A DNA stretch of 64,000 nt from GCA-002282575 sp964493995. GTDB taxonomy: Bacteria > Pseudomonadota > Gammaproteobacteria > Thiomicrospirales > Thiomicrospiraceae. This document shows, piece after piece, positions 27,743-35,744 of this stretch (the stretch's first letter is position 1; each line of letters begins with the position of its first letter). The notes below the pieces were generated by a model. It had not been told where the DNA came from. It did no database searches and saw only the letters and a program-made list of their open reading frames with translations. The stretch covers positions 1 through 64,000 of the forward strand of contig CAZBQD010000005.1 in assembly GCA_964493995.1 (NCBI GenBank), given 5' to 3'. Both the position numbers and the translations under genes were made by a program.

Positions 27743-28284
27743 GTCAGTACCCGTCTGGCGAGTTTTAATAGCGAGGGCGGTAACTGCAAACCAACTCGCT
27801 TAACCAAAGCCAGATTGACATCGAACACCACACGCCCCGATTCTGTACTGAGCGTAATCATACTGGCTCGACCATTGTCGGGCATGATGTTGGTCAGCAA
27901 TAAAATAGGCAGGTGGACGGCTCTATCGAACAAATCGGCATATTCCGCCGAAGCCACAAATAACACATTACACAGCAATAAGGGCATATCGGCATGAAAA
28001 TTCACCACCTCGATGCTATGCCCTTGTAACTGTTTGCCGTTGAGCTGGTTTAATAATTGACTGTCACGATTTTGACCCGCCACGCACAGCGTCAGTTTAC
28101 CGCTCGTCTGTGCTTTGGGCCATTGGGTGAAACTCATCAGGTTGTAAGTGTAGGCGGCATACAAACGGGCGCTATCTTCGCTCGTTTGCGCCGATGCCTT
28201 GGCGCTCAACAGCATCGTTAAGGCCGCCATCATCCATAAGCCAGAGAGCAACGAACCGAGTTTTTGCACGGCGGACTTTCTCAT
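27739..28284 (-). CDS. YfiR-family periplasmic protein
   Basis: Signal peptide ending near AKASAQ, then the YfiR (DUF4154) pattern: YAAYTYNLMSFTQWP, LTLCVAGQN, ILLLTNI and a C-terminal VNLALVKRVGLQLPPSLLKLA. YfiR proteins sit in the periplasm and repress a membrane c-di-GMP enzyme in response to redox or envelope state. Here the coupled partner is the GGDEF-EAL protein. I prefer the ATG at 28284, two bases beyond the receptor stop, over one 15 nt upstream inside the receptor gene. About 181 aa. Confidence 0.85.
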   Translation of the reverse strand: MRKSAVQKLGSLLSGLWMMAALTMLLSAKASAQTSEDSARLYAAYTYNLMSFTQWPKAQTSGKLTLCVAGQNRDSQLLNQLNGKQLQGHSIEVVNFHADMPLLLCNVLFVASAEYADLFDRAVHLPILLLTNIMPDNGRASMITLSTESGRVVFDVNLALVKRVGLQLPPSLLKLARRVLT

Positions 28285-28286
28285 GG

Positions 28287-30257
28287 TTAAAACCGCCATT
28301 CCAATTTAACGCGCACCACGCGACCAGGCTGTGGTGTCGATTGCTCCGGAAAGTCGGCTGACAGAGGAACGCGATAGGCCTGATCGAGCAAATTGTAGAA
28401 GGAAAGCTGTGCCCTTAACTCATTCGTAATCGGCTTGGTAAAGGTGAGATTAACCAAATGATTAGCCGGTAACGCTTGCGCATCGCGCTGACGCCGCTCA
28501 CCCACATATTGCCATTCAATACCCGTTTTAATGCCTAAAAAACGCGGCAGACGTAATTGAAACTTGGCTAACTGCTCGGGTGCGTCTAACTGCCAATCTT
28601 GACCGCGCTCTGTAACGGCCTGAAAGGTGGTACTGGCCGATACGCGCCAATCGCTAGCGGTTGCTTTGCTCCATTCTAGCTGTAACCCATTCGCCGATAA
28701 ATCGTTGCGATTCAGGTGAATTTCTTGTGCGCCTGGGCTAGGTTGCACCAATTCAATCATATCTTGCGTTTGATAGGTAAAGCCACTGAAACCAAAACGC
28801 CCCCAATAATCATGTTGATGCTCCCAACTCACATCTAACGACTTAATGTATTCGGGATTCAACTTAGGGTTAGGGGACTGAAAACCACTACTGGGGTCTT
28901 TACTACCATAGCGTAATTGGTAAATATTGGGCGATAACCAAGCTTCGGCATAATTAATACGCAAGGTATCATCGGAAGACAGTTGATAGACTGCGCCCAA
29001 TTTAGGACTAGCAAAGGTTTTTTGTTGTAAATTATGGTCAACACGCACACCAGCAATGGTCAGCAGCTTGGGCGTCATCTGCCAACGGTCTTCCAACCAA
29101 GTGGAGGCAACTTGCGTACTCACCGTGGCATCAATGACAGGAGAGACACCGCCCACCAAACCTGTGTATAGCCATTGGCGCGTATTGTCTTGAAAAATCA
29201 AACCATGTTGTAATTTGTGCTGTTCATTCAGCTGCCAGTTGGTGTGAAACTCAATCCCCCACCAGTTGCCTTCCGCACCACCGCGATAATTGACATTATT
29301 AGCATAGGCATAATTGCCATCGAAACGATAATTGCCCCAATGTAAGCGGGTAGTGAAATTGGCTTTTGGCGTTTCAAACCAACGATAACGCAGGTCTGCC
29401 ATGGTGTATCTGTCTTGATAAAAGGTATTAGGGTTGCCAAACTCAGTGTACTCAATGGCGTTAGGCACTTGCTTGTAACGATCGCTGTATAAAATATTGG
29501 CATGAAAAGCGCCGCGTTCATATTTAGCAAACAGTTTGTCGGCGCGTTGATCATCGATATTACGAGCGACACCCGAGGGGTAATCCCATTTAAAGCCTTC
29601 AGCGTTCAACTTGGAATAAGATAACATCAGCGAACCGCGAGCAATATCGGCAAAAGCCGTACCACGAGCACGCCATTCGTTACCCGTAGCATAGCTGGTG
29701 GTCAATTCGGCTTTGTGCTGACTCGAAGCCGAACGAGTAATGATATTGACGATACCCAAGAAGGCGTTGTATCCAAAATTAGCGCTGGCTGGTCCAGGCA
29801 CAAACTCAACCCGATCAATCAACTCAATATCGATGGGAAACTCATCGCCCGACAAACCGATCTGGCGGTAAATATTGTCATTGAAACGATAACCGTCAAC
29901 GGTAATCAGAATGCGCGAGTTGTAATTACCCAATCCGGAAACACCCCGCGCGCCCACATAGGTGTAAATCTGATCATTAGTGGTAAAAATACCCGGTAAA
30001 GCATTCATGATGTCGGCCATATTACGATAACCGAAGGCACGAATATCATTCGCAGTCAAAATGGTAATCAATACGGGCTGAGTGGCGGGATCTTTGTGTG
30101 CAGCTCGTGAGGCCTCTTGCTGCGCCGGCATGCTGGCGAGCGAATCCATCGGCATAGACAAAAGTTGATTGAGCTGGTCGCTGGCGTGAACCACCTTTGC
30201 GGTGCATATCAGTGCTATGAACAGACAAATGTTGATGAAGTGGTGTGCGGATCGCAT
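28287..30257 (-). CDS. TonB-dependent outer-membrane receptor
   Basis: Signal peptide (cleaved near VVHA), a plug domain beginning LITILTANDIRAFGYRNMAD with VGARGVSGLGNYNSRILI, and a 22-strand-type barrel ending in VRVKLEWRF with the terminal aromatic residue. Length of 656 aa is normal. The ligand is unknown. As the first gene of an operon with YfiR and c-di-GMP enzymes, it may act as a signal receptor more than as a nutrient importer. Confidence 0.9.
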   Translation of the reverse strand: MRSAHHFINICLFIALICTAKVVHASDQLNQLLSMPMDSLASMPAQQEASRAAHKDPATQPVLITILTANDIRAFGYRNMADIMNALPGIFTTNDQIYTYVGARGVSGLGNYNSRILITVDGYRFNDNIYRQIGLSGDEFPIDIELIDRVEFVPGPASANFGYNAFLGIVNIITRSASSQHKAELTTSYATGNEWRARGTAFADIARGSLMLSYSKLNAEGFKWDYPSGVARNIDDQRADKLFAKYERGAFHANILYSDRYKQVPNAIEYTEFGNPNTFYQDRYTMADLRYRWFETPKANFTTRLHWGNYRFDGNYAYANNVNYRGGAEGNWWGIEFHTNWQLNEQHKLQHGLIFQDNTRQWLYTGLVGGVSPVIDATVSTQVASTWLEDRWQMTPKLLTIAGVRVDHNLQQKTFASPKLGAVYQLSSDDTLRINYAEAWLSPNIYQLRYGSKDPSSGFQSPNPKLNPEYIKSLDVSWEHQHDYWGRFGFSGFTYQTQDMIELVQPSPGAQEIHLNRNDLSANGLQLEWSKATASDWRVSASTTFQAVTERGQDWQLDAPEQLAKFQLRLPRFLGIKTGIEWQYVGERRQRDAQALPANHLVNLTFTKPITNELRAQLSFYNLLDQAYRVPLSADFPEQSTPQPGRVVRVKLEWRF

Positions 30258-30387
30258 GTCAATTTCTAAACCATCGATAATTTGTTACAGATTATCAGAA
30301 GCATTCCTACGTAACAAGACTAAGCAAGCTAAAGACTCAATCAATTTATTCTATAAACGCCATAAGTACAGCTAATAAACTCTTTAT

Positions 30388-30406
30388 GGTTAATAAATTC
30401 TTAACC
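30388..30406 (+). promoter_or_regulatory. Dyad upstream of sbtA, possible CbbR site
   Basis: GGTTAA-TAAATTC-TTAACC: perfect 6-bp arms, 7-nt spacer, 88 nt before sbtA. Its TTAATAAAT core recurs in the dyad 95 nt upstream of cbbM. Also fits the TNA-N7/8-TNA pattern of CbbR sites. Confidence 0.35.
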
Positions 30407-30493
30407 ACTAGCATGCAATAATTAAATTGATCTAATCCTATCAATCCGTTAACCTAAGCTTCCCCATTAATTTCGGTAACCAAAGGTGACAAG

Positions 30494-31483
30494 ATGAACA
30501 TCTCTAGCTTATTGATTCCAGCCGTATTATTTTTTGCTCTTGGCTTTTTGGCTAAGCTCATTAAATCAGATTTGAAATTCCCCGATGGTATGGCCAAAGG
30601 GCTTTCTATCTTTTTGCTCATTGGTATTGGTATCAAAGGCGGTATTGCCTTGTCTCAGGCAGAAATGATGCCGGCGATACAGTCCATTTTAGCGGCACTC
30701 TTTCTCGGTTTTAGCATTCCGTTGTTGGCGTTTGTCTGGCTACACCGTTTGGGTAAGGTAGGGATTTTTGATTCGGCTGCCATTGCCGCTCACTATGGTT
30801 CGGTCAGTGCGGGCACCTTTCTGGTTGCCATTGCCTTCCTCGACTCCATGAACATCACGCATGAAAGCTACCCGCTGATTATGTTAGCGATTATGGAGTC
30901 GCCAGCGATCATCATTGGCTTGTTACTGGCTATTTATGCTCGCAGTCAAATGAACAAACAACAGACTAAAGACGATGACCACGACAATGCCTCTATTTGG
31001 CACTTGTTGCGCGAAGCCTTTACCAATGGTAGCGTCGTGCTGTTAATTGGCGCCATGGTCATCGCTGCCATTGTGCCGAAAGAAAACTTGTCCCCTGTTC
31101 TGCCTTTCTACAAAGAGCTGTTTATGGGTGTCTTGTCCTTATTCCTGCTCGAAATGGGCATGGAAGCCGCTAAAAAAATCAACGAGTTCAAAAAAGCGGG
31201 TTTGGTGTTAATTACGTTTGGTATTACAATGCCGGTATTAGGTGCAATGATCGGATTACTGGTGGCGCACTACTGGCTAGGGTTTTCGGTCGGTGGCGTA
31301 TTTCTGGTGATGGTGTTAGCCGCGTCGGCTTCTTACATTGCCGTACCGCCAGCCATGCGTATGGCCATTCCCGAAGCCAATCCTTCCTATTACTTAACCC
31401 TAACGCTGGGGCTGACCTTCCCCTTTAATGTGGTGGTGGGTATTCCACTGTATTATCAAATAGCACAAGCGCTAGTGGGCTAA
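30494..31483 (+). CDS. sbtA: SbtA-type sodium-dependent bicarbonate transporter
   Basis: Inner-membrane protein with about ten TM helices, family SBT/DUF897. Signatures are FLAKLIKSDLKFPDGMAKGLS, IGIGIKGGIALS, AAHYGSVSAGTF and AASASYIAVPPAMRMAIPEANP. It imports bicarbonate with sodium, building the cytosolic pool that carboxysomes use. Length of 329 aa is close to that of cyanobacterial SbtA. sbtB follows 15 nt later, and the carboxysome locus is adjacent. Confidence 0.92.
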   Translation: MNISSLLIPAVLFFALGFLAKLIKSDLKFPDGMAKGLSIFLLIGIGIKGGIALSQAEMMPAIQSILAALFLGFSIPLLAFVWLHRLGKVGIFDSAAIAAHYGSVSAGTFLVAIAFLDSMNITHESYPLIMLAIMESPAIIIGLLLAIYARSQMNKQQTKDDDHDNASIWHLLREAFTNGSVVLLIGAMVIAAIVPKENLSPVLPFYKELFMGVLSLFLLEMGMEAAKKINEFKKAGLVLITFGITMPVLGAMIGLLVAHYWLGFSVGGVFLVMVLAASASYIAVPPAMRMAIPEANPSYYLTLTLGLTFPFNVVVGIPLYYQIAQALVG

Positions 31484-31498
31484 TTGGAGAGTTTTACC

Positions 31499-31804
31499 AT
31501 GACATACAATCGCAAACAAATCAACATCATCGTCAACAGTGCGTTAGAAGCTAAAATGGTGCGCTTGGCAAACCGTGTTGGTGTATCAGGTTACAGCATT
31601 ACGCCCATGCGCACTGGGCAAGGTTCAACCGGACTGCAATCGAGCAGCAGTGATGGGGATAGTAACATCTTATTCATGATGATTATTACCCCGGATAAGC
31701 TAGACAAAATGATCAGTGAAATTCAAAAAATTAAAGATCGCAGCTATCCGTTACGCGTCTTTATCAACGATACCTTTGTGATGGACGAAAAAGATTTTCA
31801 TTAA
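31499..31804 (+). CDS. sbtB: SbtB, PII-like regulator of SbtA
   Basis: PII-fold protein of 101 aa that trims SbtA activity in response to adenine nucleotides in cyanobacteria. NIIVNSALEAKMVRLANRVGVSGYSITP and a Ser/Gly-rich T-loop region (GQGSTGLQSSSSDGDS, residues about 40-55) are visible. No C-terminal CGPxGC redox extension. GGAG lies 8 nt before this ATG; a TTG 15 nt earlier is rejected. A terminator follows. Confidence 0.88.
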   Translation: MTYNRKQINIIVNSALEAKMVRLANRVGVSGYSITPMRTGQGSTGLQSSSSDGDSNILFMMIITPDKLDKMISEIQKIKDRSYPLRVFINDTFVMDEKDFH

Positions 31805-31822
31805 AACAACATCATATTAATT

Positions 31823-31855
31823 AGCGTCTGCAGTGGCAGACGCTTTGCTTTTTTA
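31823..31855 (+). terminator. Terminator between sbtB and sulP
   Basis: AGCGTCTGC-AGTG-GCAGACGCT, a perfect 9-bp stem, then TTGCTTTTTT. It separates sbtAB from the SulP gene only 15 nt downstream, so sulP depends on read-through unless a promoter lies within the hairpin region. Confidence 0.85.
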
Positions 31856-31869
31856 CTGGGTTACACATT

Positions 31870-33201
31870 ATGGCTTCTCCTACTTCCGAAGAAACACGTT
31901 TCATAAAACAAGACATGCCTTGTCCGAATTACGGCTGTGCTGCGTTTCAGCGTCAGTATATGGCACGAGATTTACAAGCCGGTATCATTACCGGCGCAAT
32001 GGCCATTCCGCTTTCAATCGGTATAGCCATGATGTCTAACTATCCCATCAAAGTGGGCTTGGCTACCGTTGCCTTTGCCAGCTTTTTGGGTTGGTTCTTG
32101 TCGTGGTTTCGTCCGGGCAACTATATTGGCAGCCCTGGCATCGCCGCCGGATTAGCACCTATTCTGGCCATGGGTGTGGCGACTTTTGGCATGGAAAACA
32201 TGGCGTTTATTGTCTTCCTAACGGCCTTCTTTCAAGCCATTATCTGGAAATTTAACTGGCAACGCTATATTCTCATGGCCGTACCGACGTATCTGGTGGA
32301 AGGGTTATTAGCGGGTATCGGCCTAAAGATTATGGTGAAGTTCTTTGCCTTTACCTATGCCGTCCCCGACGATATTATCCCCACCAATGCCTTCTGGACT
32401 GACGACCGCATTGCGGTAATCTTGCTGTCTTTATTGGGCGCTGGGCTATTTTTAGGCTTATTTCACAAATACAAAGATACCAAACCCGCCATTCCCTATT
32501 TTGCCCTCATTGTTACGGGTGTCATCGTGGCGCAGTTTGTACCCGTTTCCATGTTGAATGTGGAAGATGTCGATATTAATTTTGCCTTGCCCCTTCCCCA
32601 TTTTGATAGCTTCTCGTTGGTACTTTACGCGATTGCCTTTGCTGTGATGCTGTCGGTTATCGATGTGATTGAGCAGGTAATGAGTAATGCGGCGATTGAA
32701 AAAATTGATCCCTTACATCGCAAATGCAACTCGAACAACAGTTTGTTGTCGATTTGGGCTGCTAACATGGGTTCTAGCTTCTTTGGTGGTATGACCAATT
32801 TAGATGGCTTAGCGAAAAGCACCACCAACAAACTGGCGGGGGCTTACACCAAGTTTTCGGTGCTGATCATTGGTAGCGTCGTCACTTTCTTCGCACTCAA
32901 TGTTGAGCTGCTCAATTACTTACCGAAATTTGCCTTAGCGGTGATTATGATTTTTACCGGCTGGAAAATGATCGCTGGCTTGTTCCATGTCATTCATCAT
33001 GGCGCTTATGCCATGTTGCTCGCCGTTACCTGTGGCTTCTTGGTTTACGAAGTGGGTATTTTTGAAGGCTTGGTGGTGTCATTGGTCATTCATGGTGTTA
33101 TTTTCTTCATTATTTATCGTCATGTCGATGAAACGCCAGCGCGTGATATTGTGCGTGGTTACTTCCAAAAATTCAAAAACGAAGATAATAACATTACCTA
33201 A
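31870..33201 (+). CDS. SulP-family bicarbonate transporter without STAS domain
   Basis: Membrane transporter with about 12-14 TM helices and the SulP core (RDLQAGIITGAMAIPLSIGI, IGSPGIAAGLAPI, MTNLDGLAKSTTNKLAG). At 443 aa it ends after the membrane part, so the cytosolic STAS domain of classical SulP proteins is missing. SulP proteins of this compact type occur in chemoautotroph CO2-concentrating loci, and bicarbonate is the likely substrate from its place beside sbtAB and carboxysome genes. Sulfate cannot be excluded by eye. Confidence 0.85.
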   Translation: MASPTSEETRFIKQDMPCPNYGCAAFQRQYMARDLQAGIITGAMAIPLSIGIAMMSNYPIKVGLATVAFASFLGWFLSWFRPGNYIGSPGIAAGLAPILAMGVATFGMENMAFIVFLTAFFQAIIWKFNWQRYILMAVPTYLVEGLLAGIGLKIMVKFFAFTYAVPDDIIPTNAFWTDDRIAVILLSLLGAGLFLGLFHKYKDTKPAIPYFALIVTGVIVAQFVPVSMLNVEDVDINFALPLPHFDSFSLVLYAIAFAVMLSVIDVIEQVMSNAAIEKIDPLHRKCNSNNSLLSIWAANMGSSFFGGMTNLDGLAKSTTNKLAGAYTKFSVLIIGSVVTFFALNVELLNYLPKFALAVIMIFTGWKMIAGLFHVIHHGAYAMLLAVTCGFLVYEVGIFEGLVVSLVIHGVIFFIIYRHVDETPARDIVRGYFQKFKNEDNNIT

Positions 33202-33220
33202 GCGCTCGTTTAGACCTGAC

Positions 33221-33251
33221 AAAAAAGCCAGCAAATATTGCTGGCTTTTTT
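33221..33251. terminator. Bidirectional terminator between sulP and cbbR
   Basis: AAAAAAGCCAGCAA-ATA-TTGCTGGCTTTTTT: 14-bp perfect stem with A-run and T-run at the ends, serving sulP on the plus strand and cbbR on the minus strand. It overlaps the cbbR stop by 2 nt. Confidence 0.92.
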
Positions 33252-34158
33252 AATGCTCGAAACAGGCTGGCTTGTGCCGATTGGTGAGCATGAACCGTGA
33301 AAAGGCTTCGGCTGCAGGCGGCTGCACCTTACGCATTTGCACCAAATGCCAATGCTTGACCACGGGCAAATCCACTACATCCAAAATCGCTAAACGCCCT
33401 AGGGACACCTCTAACCGAACCGTATCGAGTGAAACAAAGGACAACCCCAAATTCACCATCACCGCCTGTTTAATGGTTTCATTACTGTTCATCACCATGG
33501 CGTGTGCCGGTTCGACCTTCTGCGCCTTAAAAAAGGACTCCATCGCTGCGCGCGTTCCCGAACCTTGTTCGCGCACCAAAAAAGGCATTTGGTTGAAAAA
33601 AGCCACCGGAATATTCTTTTTATGGGCTAAAGGATGTTGCATCGAAGCAATAATGCCGTGCGGATTGGGCGCAAAGGATTGAGACATCATTTCGGACTCT
33701 GCCGGAGGACGCCCCATAACCGCTAAATCTAACTCGCCGGCGCTGAGCTTTTCGAGTAACTGATCGCGATTGCCTTCAAAGAACAGAATATCCACGGCGT
33801 GATATTGTTCCTTAAACGCCGCCAAAATACTGGGCAGGAAGTATTTAGCCGTAGTCACCATGCCAATAACCAAGCGTCCGCCTTCTACGCCTTTAATGGC
33901 ATCGAGTGCCACCTCGGCATCGCGCAGTTGTTGAAATACCGCTTGTGCATGGGTTAGTAGCACTTCACCCGCTTGGGTCAACTGCACCGATTTACTGCTA
34001 CGTTCAAATAGGGTTAAACCTATCTCTTCTTCAATCTGCTTAATTTGCATCGAAACAGCCGGCGGCGTTAAAAAGAGTTCTTGCGCTGCACCAATAAAGC
34101 TCAGCTGCTTGCAGACAGTGACAAATGTTTTGAGTTGACGTAGGGTAACTTGATTCAC
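33250..34158 (-). CDS. cbbR: LysR-type regulator CbbR (carboxysome cluster)
   Basis: LysR regulator: HTH in residues 1-60 (LRQLKTFVTVCKQLSFIGAA type) and an effector domain containing LVREQGSGTRAAMESFF. Position at the end of the form I/carboxysome operon and facing the transporter genes points to CbbR/CcmR-like control of the CO2-concentrating locus. Length of 302 aa is normal. Its ATG lies just 16 nt after the operon's terminator hairpin, so no separate promoter fits between; it is probably transcribed by read-through or from inside the preceding gene. Confidence 0.87.
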   Translation of the reverse strand: MNQVTLRQLKTFVTVCKQLSFIGAAQELFLTPPAVSMQIKQIEEEIGLTLFERSSKSVQLTQAGEVLLTHAQAVFQQLRDAEVALDAIKGVEGGRLVIGMVTTAKYFLPSILAAFKEQYHAVDILFFEGNRDQLLEKLSAGELDLAVMGRPPAESEMMSQSFAPNPHGIIASMQHPLAHKKNIPVAFFNQMPFLVREQGSGTRAAMESFFKAQKVEPAHAMVMNSNETIKQAVMVNLGLSFVSLDTVRLEVSLGRLAILDVVDLPVVKHWHLVQMRKVQPPAAEAFSRFMLTNRHKPACFEH

Positions 34159-34174
34159 GCTAAATTCGCCCTAT

Positions 34175-34203
34175 AAAAAAACCGTTTCTCTCGAAACGGT
34201 TTT
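34175..34203 (-). terminator. Terminator of the carboxysome operon
   Basis: Minus-strand AAAACCGTTTC-GAGA-GAAACGGTTTT (11-bp stem) followed by further T residues to 34175. It ends the cbbL-to-carbonic-anhydrase transcript just before cbbR. Confidence 0.88.
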
Positions 34204-34216
34204 GGTGCTTGGGTCA

Positions 34217-34909
34217 TTAATGACCAACGAATTGTTCTGGCATCATCGAGGAGTGATGATGTGAGATAACCCACTTGCCATTTTCAAGCTCATAAATAAA
34301 GCTGTAACGCGCTTGCACGGTACGACCATCTTCGAATTGGAAGGTGTAAATCCCCATGTCCTGCACGCTGTTACAACCGATTTTGATGCTGCGATCATCG
34401 ATTTTACCCACCGGGGATTTCGCCAAAAAGTGGGTAAAGTAATCTTCAATCGCAGCATGGTCAGTGCGAACGGTATCGGATACCGTTGGTAATAACACAG
34501 CTGACTTACTGTAATTCTCAGTCACTTTGCGTGGGTCTTTGGTTTTCAAAGATTCATTCCAACGTTCAAACAGCGCCGCAACTTCCGCTTCCGTAATAAA
34601 GGCACAAGTGGTCGATTGACCCATGGCATTGGCTTGCACATCCAATACTTCAACATGCAAGGTCACGGGCTGATTGGGCATCACCCCACGCAGGCTTGGG
34701 TGCGAAAAACGCAATTCGCGTGGACGGGCACGATAGTGTGCTTTTTCACCCTTAGCAACACCAACACAAGCCACTTCCAGCGCAGGCATCACTTGCCCTT
34801 GACCCACTACGAAAGTTTCCACAAAACAATCGGTAAGCATGCGACCTGACAAGTCGTGTGCATGAAACTGAAGGGTCACTAAATCGCCTTCACGAACGGT
34901 TTGAGCCAT
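34217..34909 (-). CDS. FKBP domain fused to an iota-class carbonic anhydrase
   Basis: Residues 1-92 form an FKBP-type domain (GDLVTLQFHAHDL, VGQGQVMPALE, VTLHVEVLDV). Key PPIase positions look lost: GKKFD-like is GRMLT and the Trp-floor residue is Ala. Residues 102-226 match the iota-CA / CaMKII-association-like family (COG4337 type): ALFERWNESL, LLPTVS (139-144), DYFTHFL, GCN (178-180), YTFQFEDG and HHHSSMMPE (217-225). The reaction is CO2 hydration/dehydration. Known bacterial iota-CAs often have signal peptides; this one has none and is cytosolic. Last gene before the terminator of an operon that lacks csoSCA, with AGGAG 9 nt from the ATG. I infer a carboxysomal role; the catalytic assignment rests on motifs. 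Confidence 0.85.
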   Translation of the reverse strand: MAQTVREGDLVTLQFHAHDLSGRMLTDCFVETFVVGQGQVMPALEVACVGVAKGEKAHYRARPRELRFSHPSLRGVMPNQPVTLHVEVLDVQANAMGQSTTCAFITEAEVAALFERWNESLKTKDPRKVTENYSKSAVLLPTVSDTVRTDHAAIEDYFTHFLAKSPVGKIDDRSIKIGCNSVQDMGIYTFQFEDGRTVQARYSFIYELENGKWVISHHHSSMMPEQFVGH

Positions 34910-34932
34910 GACGAGATACTCCTAAATGCCTG

Positions 34933-35727
34933 TTATTTCGCTAATCGAGCCTGAGCAAAATGCCAAATGGTGTCTCTAACCATCTGCGCTTTGACCACCA
35001 GCCCTAAATCAATCATTTCAGCGCAACCCGTTGTCGGGCAGCTTGCGCCTTCTTCCTCGCGGTAGAAAACAGAGGAAATGACACCAATAAAATTAAACTT
35101 ATTCTGTTCGGGATCATGAGCAAAGTCAGGATTGTACAAAAATACCGGACTGCCGCTTGATCCTGGATAGACAGACGCATCAATGAGAAACTCTGGTCTG
35201 CCTTCAAAATCAAACTGTAACGAGGTGGCTGTTGTGCCACGACGGATAATGGGCATTAAATTAACATGATCCCACACGCCATTGGGATAACCGAAGAACA
35301 CCACTGGCTCCAGCGCATCAAACTCACTCAACTGATCTTGCGTCGGAATCAAGTTAATATCAATCGCATGAAAATAGACCTGTTTACCCTGTTGGGCAAC
35401 GGCTTGCTCAATCAGCGCTACCGGTAGAATCGCTAAATCGACACTGGGGTCGGGGTGATAAAACCATTGATTGGCAAAATCCGCAATTTCCAGCTCAATT
35501 TTATCGCCAATCGCCGGCAATCCATCATGAGCTGCGGTGAAGCTTAACAGCCCAACGGCAGCATTTTCCACCACATGACGATTGGTCACCAAAAAGGGAT
35601 AAGGACGCTCACTGAGGAAACAGTTAAAGAAAAAGCCTGTCCCGGCCCCCTCTGAGCCATCCACCAAAGTGGTATCAATGCGCATGGTGTTAAACAGTAA
35701 TTTTTTGGAAAGCGTATTCAATCGCAT
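34933..35727 (-). CDS. Cytosolic trypsin-like serine protease in the carboxysome operon
   Basis: Trypsin-fold peptidase of 264 aa with a full triad: His in LVTNRHVVEN, Asp in PSVDLAILP and Ser in VYPGSSGSPVF. There is no signal peptide, PDZ domain or membrane anchor, unlike DegP/HtrA. It starts 17 nt after cbbO1 and precedes the carbonic-anhydrase fusion by 23 nt, so it belongs to the operon. Possible jobs are processing a shell, activase or scaffold protein, or quality control. None is demonstrated. Confidence 0.85.
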   Translation of the reverse strand: MRLNTLSKKLLFNTMRIDTTLVDGSEGAGTGFFFNCFLSERPYPFLVTNRHVVENAAVGLLSFTAAHDGLPAIGDKIELEIADFANQWFYHPDPSVDLAILPVALIEQAVAQQGKQVYFHAIDINLIPTQDQLSEFDALEPVVFFGYPNGVWDHVNLMPIIRRGTTATSLQFDFEGRPEFLIDASVYPGSSGSPVFLYNPDFAHDPEQNKFNFIGVISSVFYREEEGASCPTTGCAEMIDLGLVVKAQMVRDTIWHFAQARLAK

Positions 35728-35744
35728 TAGGTTAGCAACCCTGT

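Noticed and set aside
31870..33201. SulP gene as a truncated pseudogene because the STAS domain is missing
   Set aside because: The frame ends with a natural hydrophilic tail, a stop and a proper terminator, and no STAS sequence follows; compact SulP proteins are known in autotroph loci.
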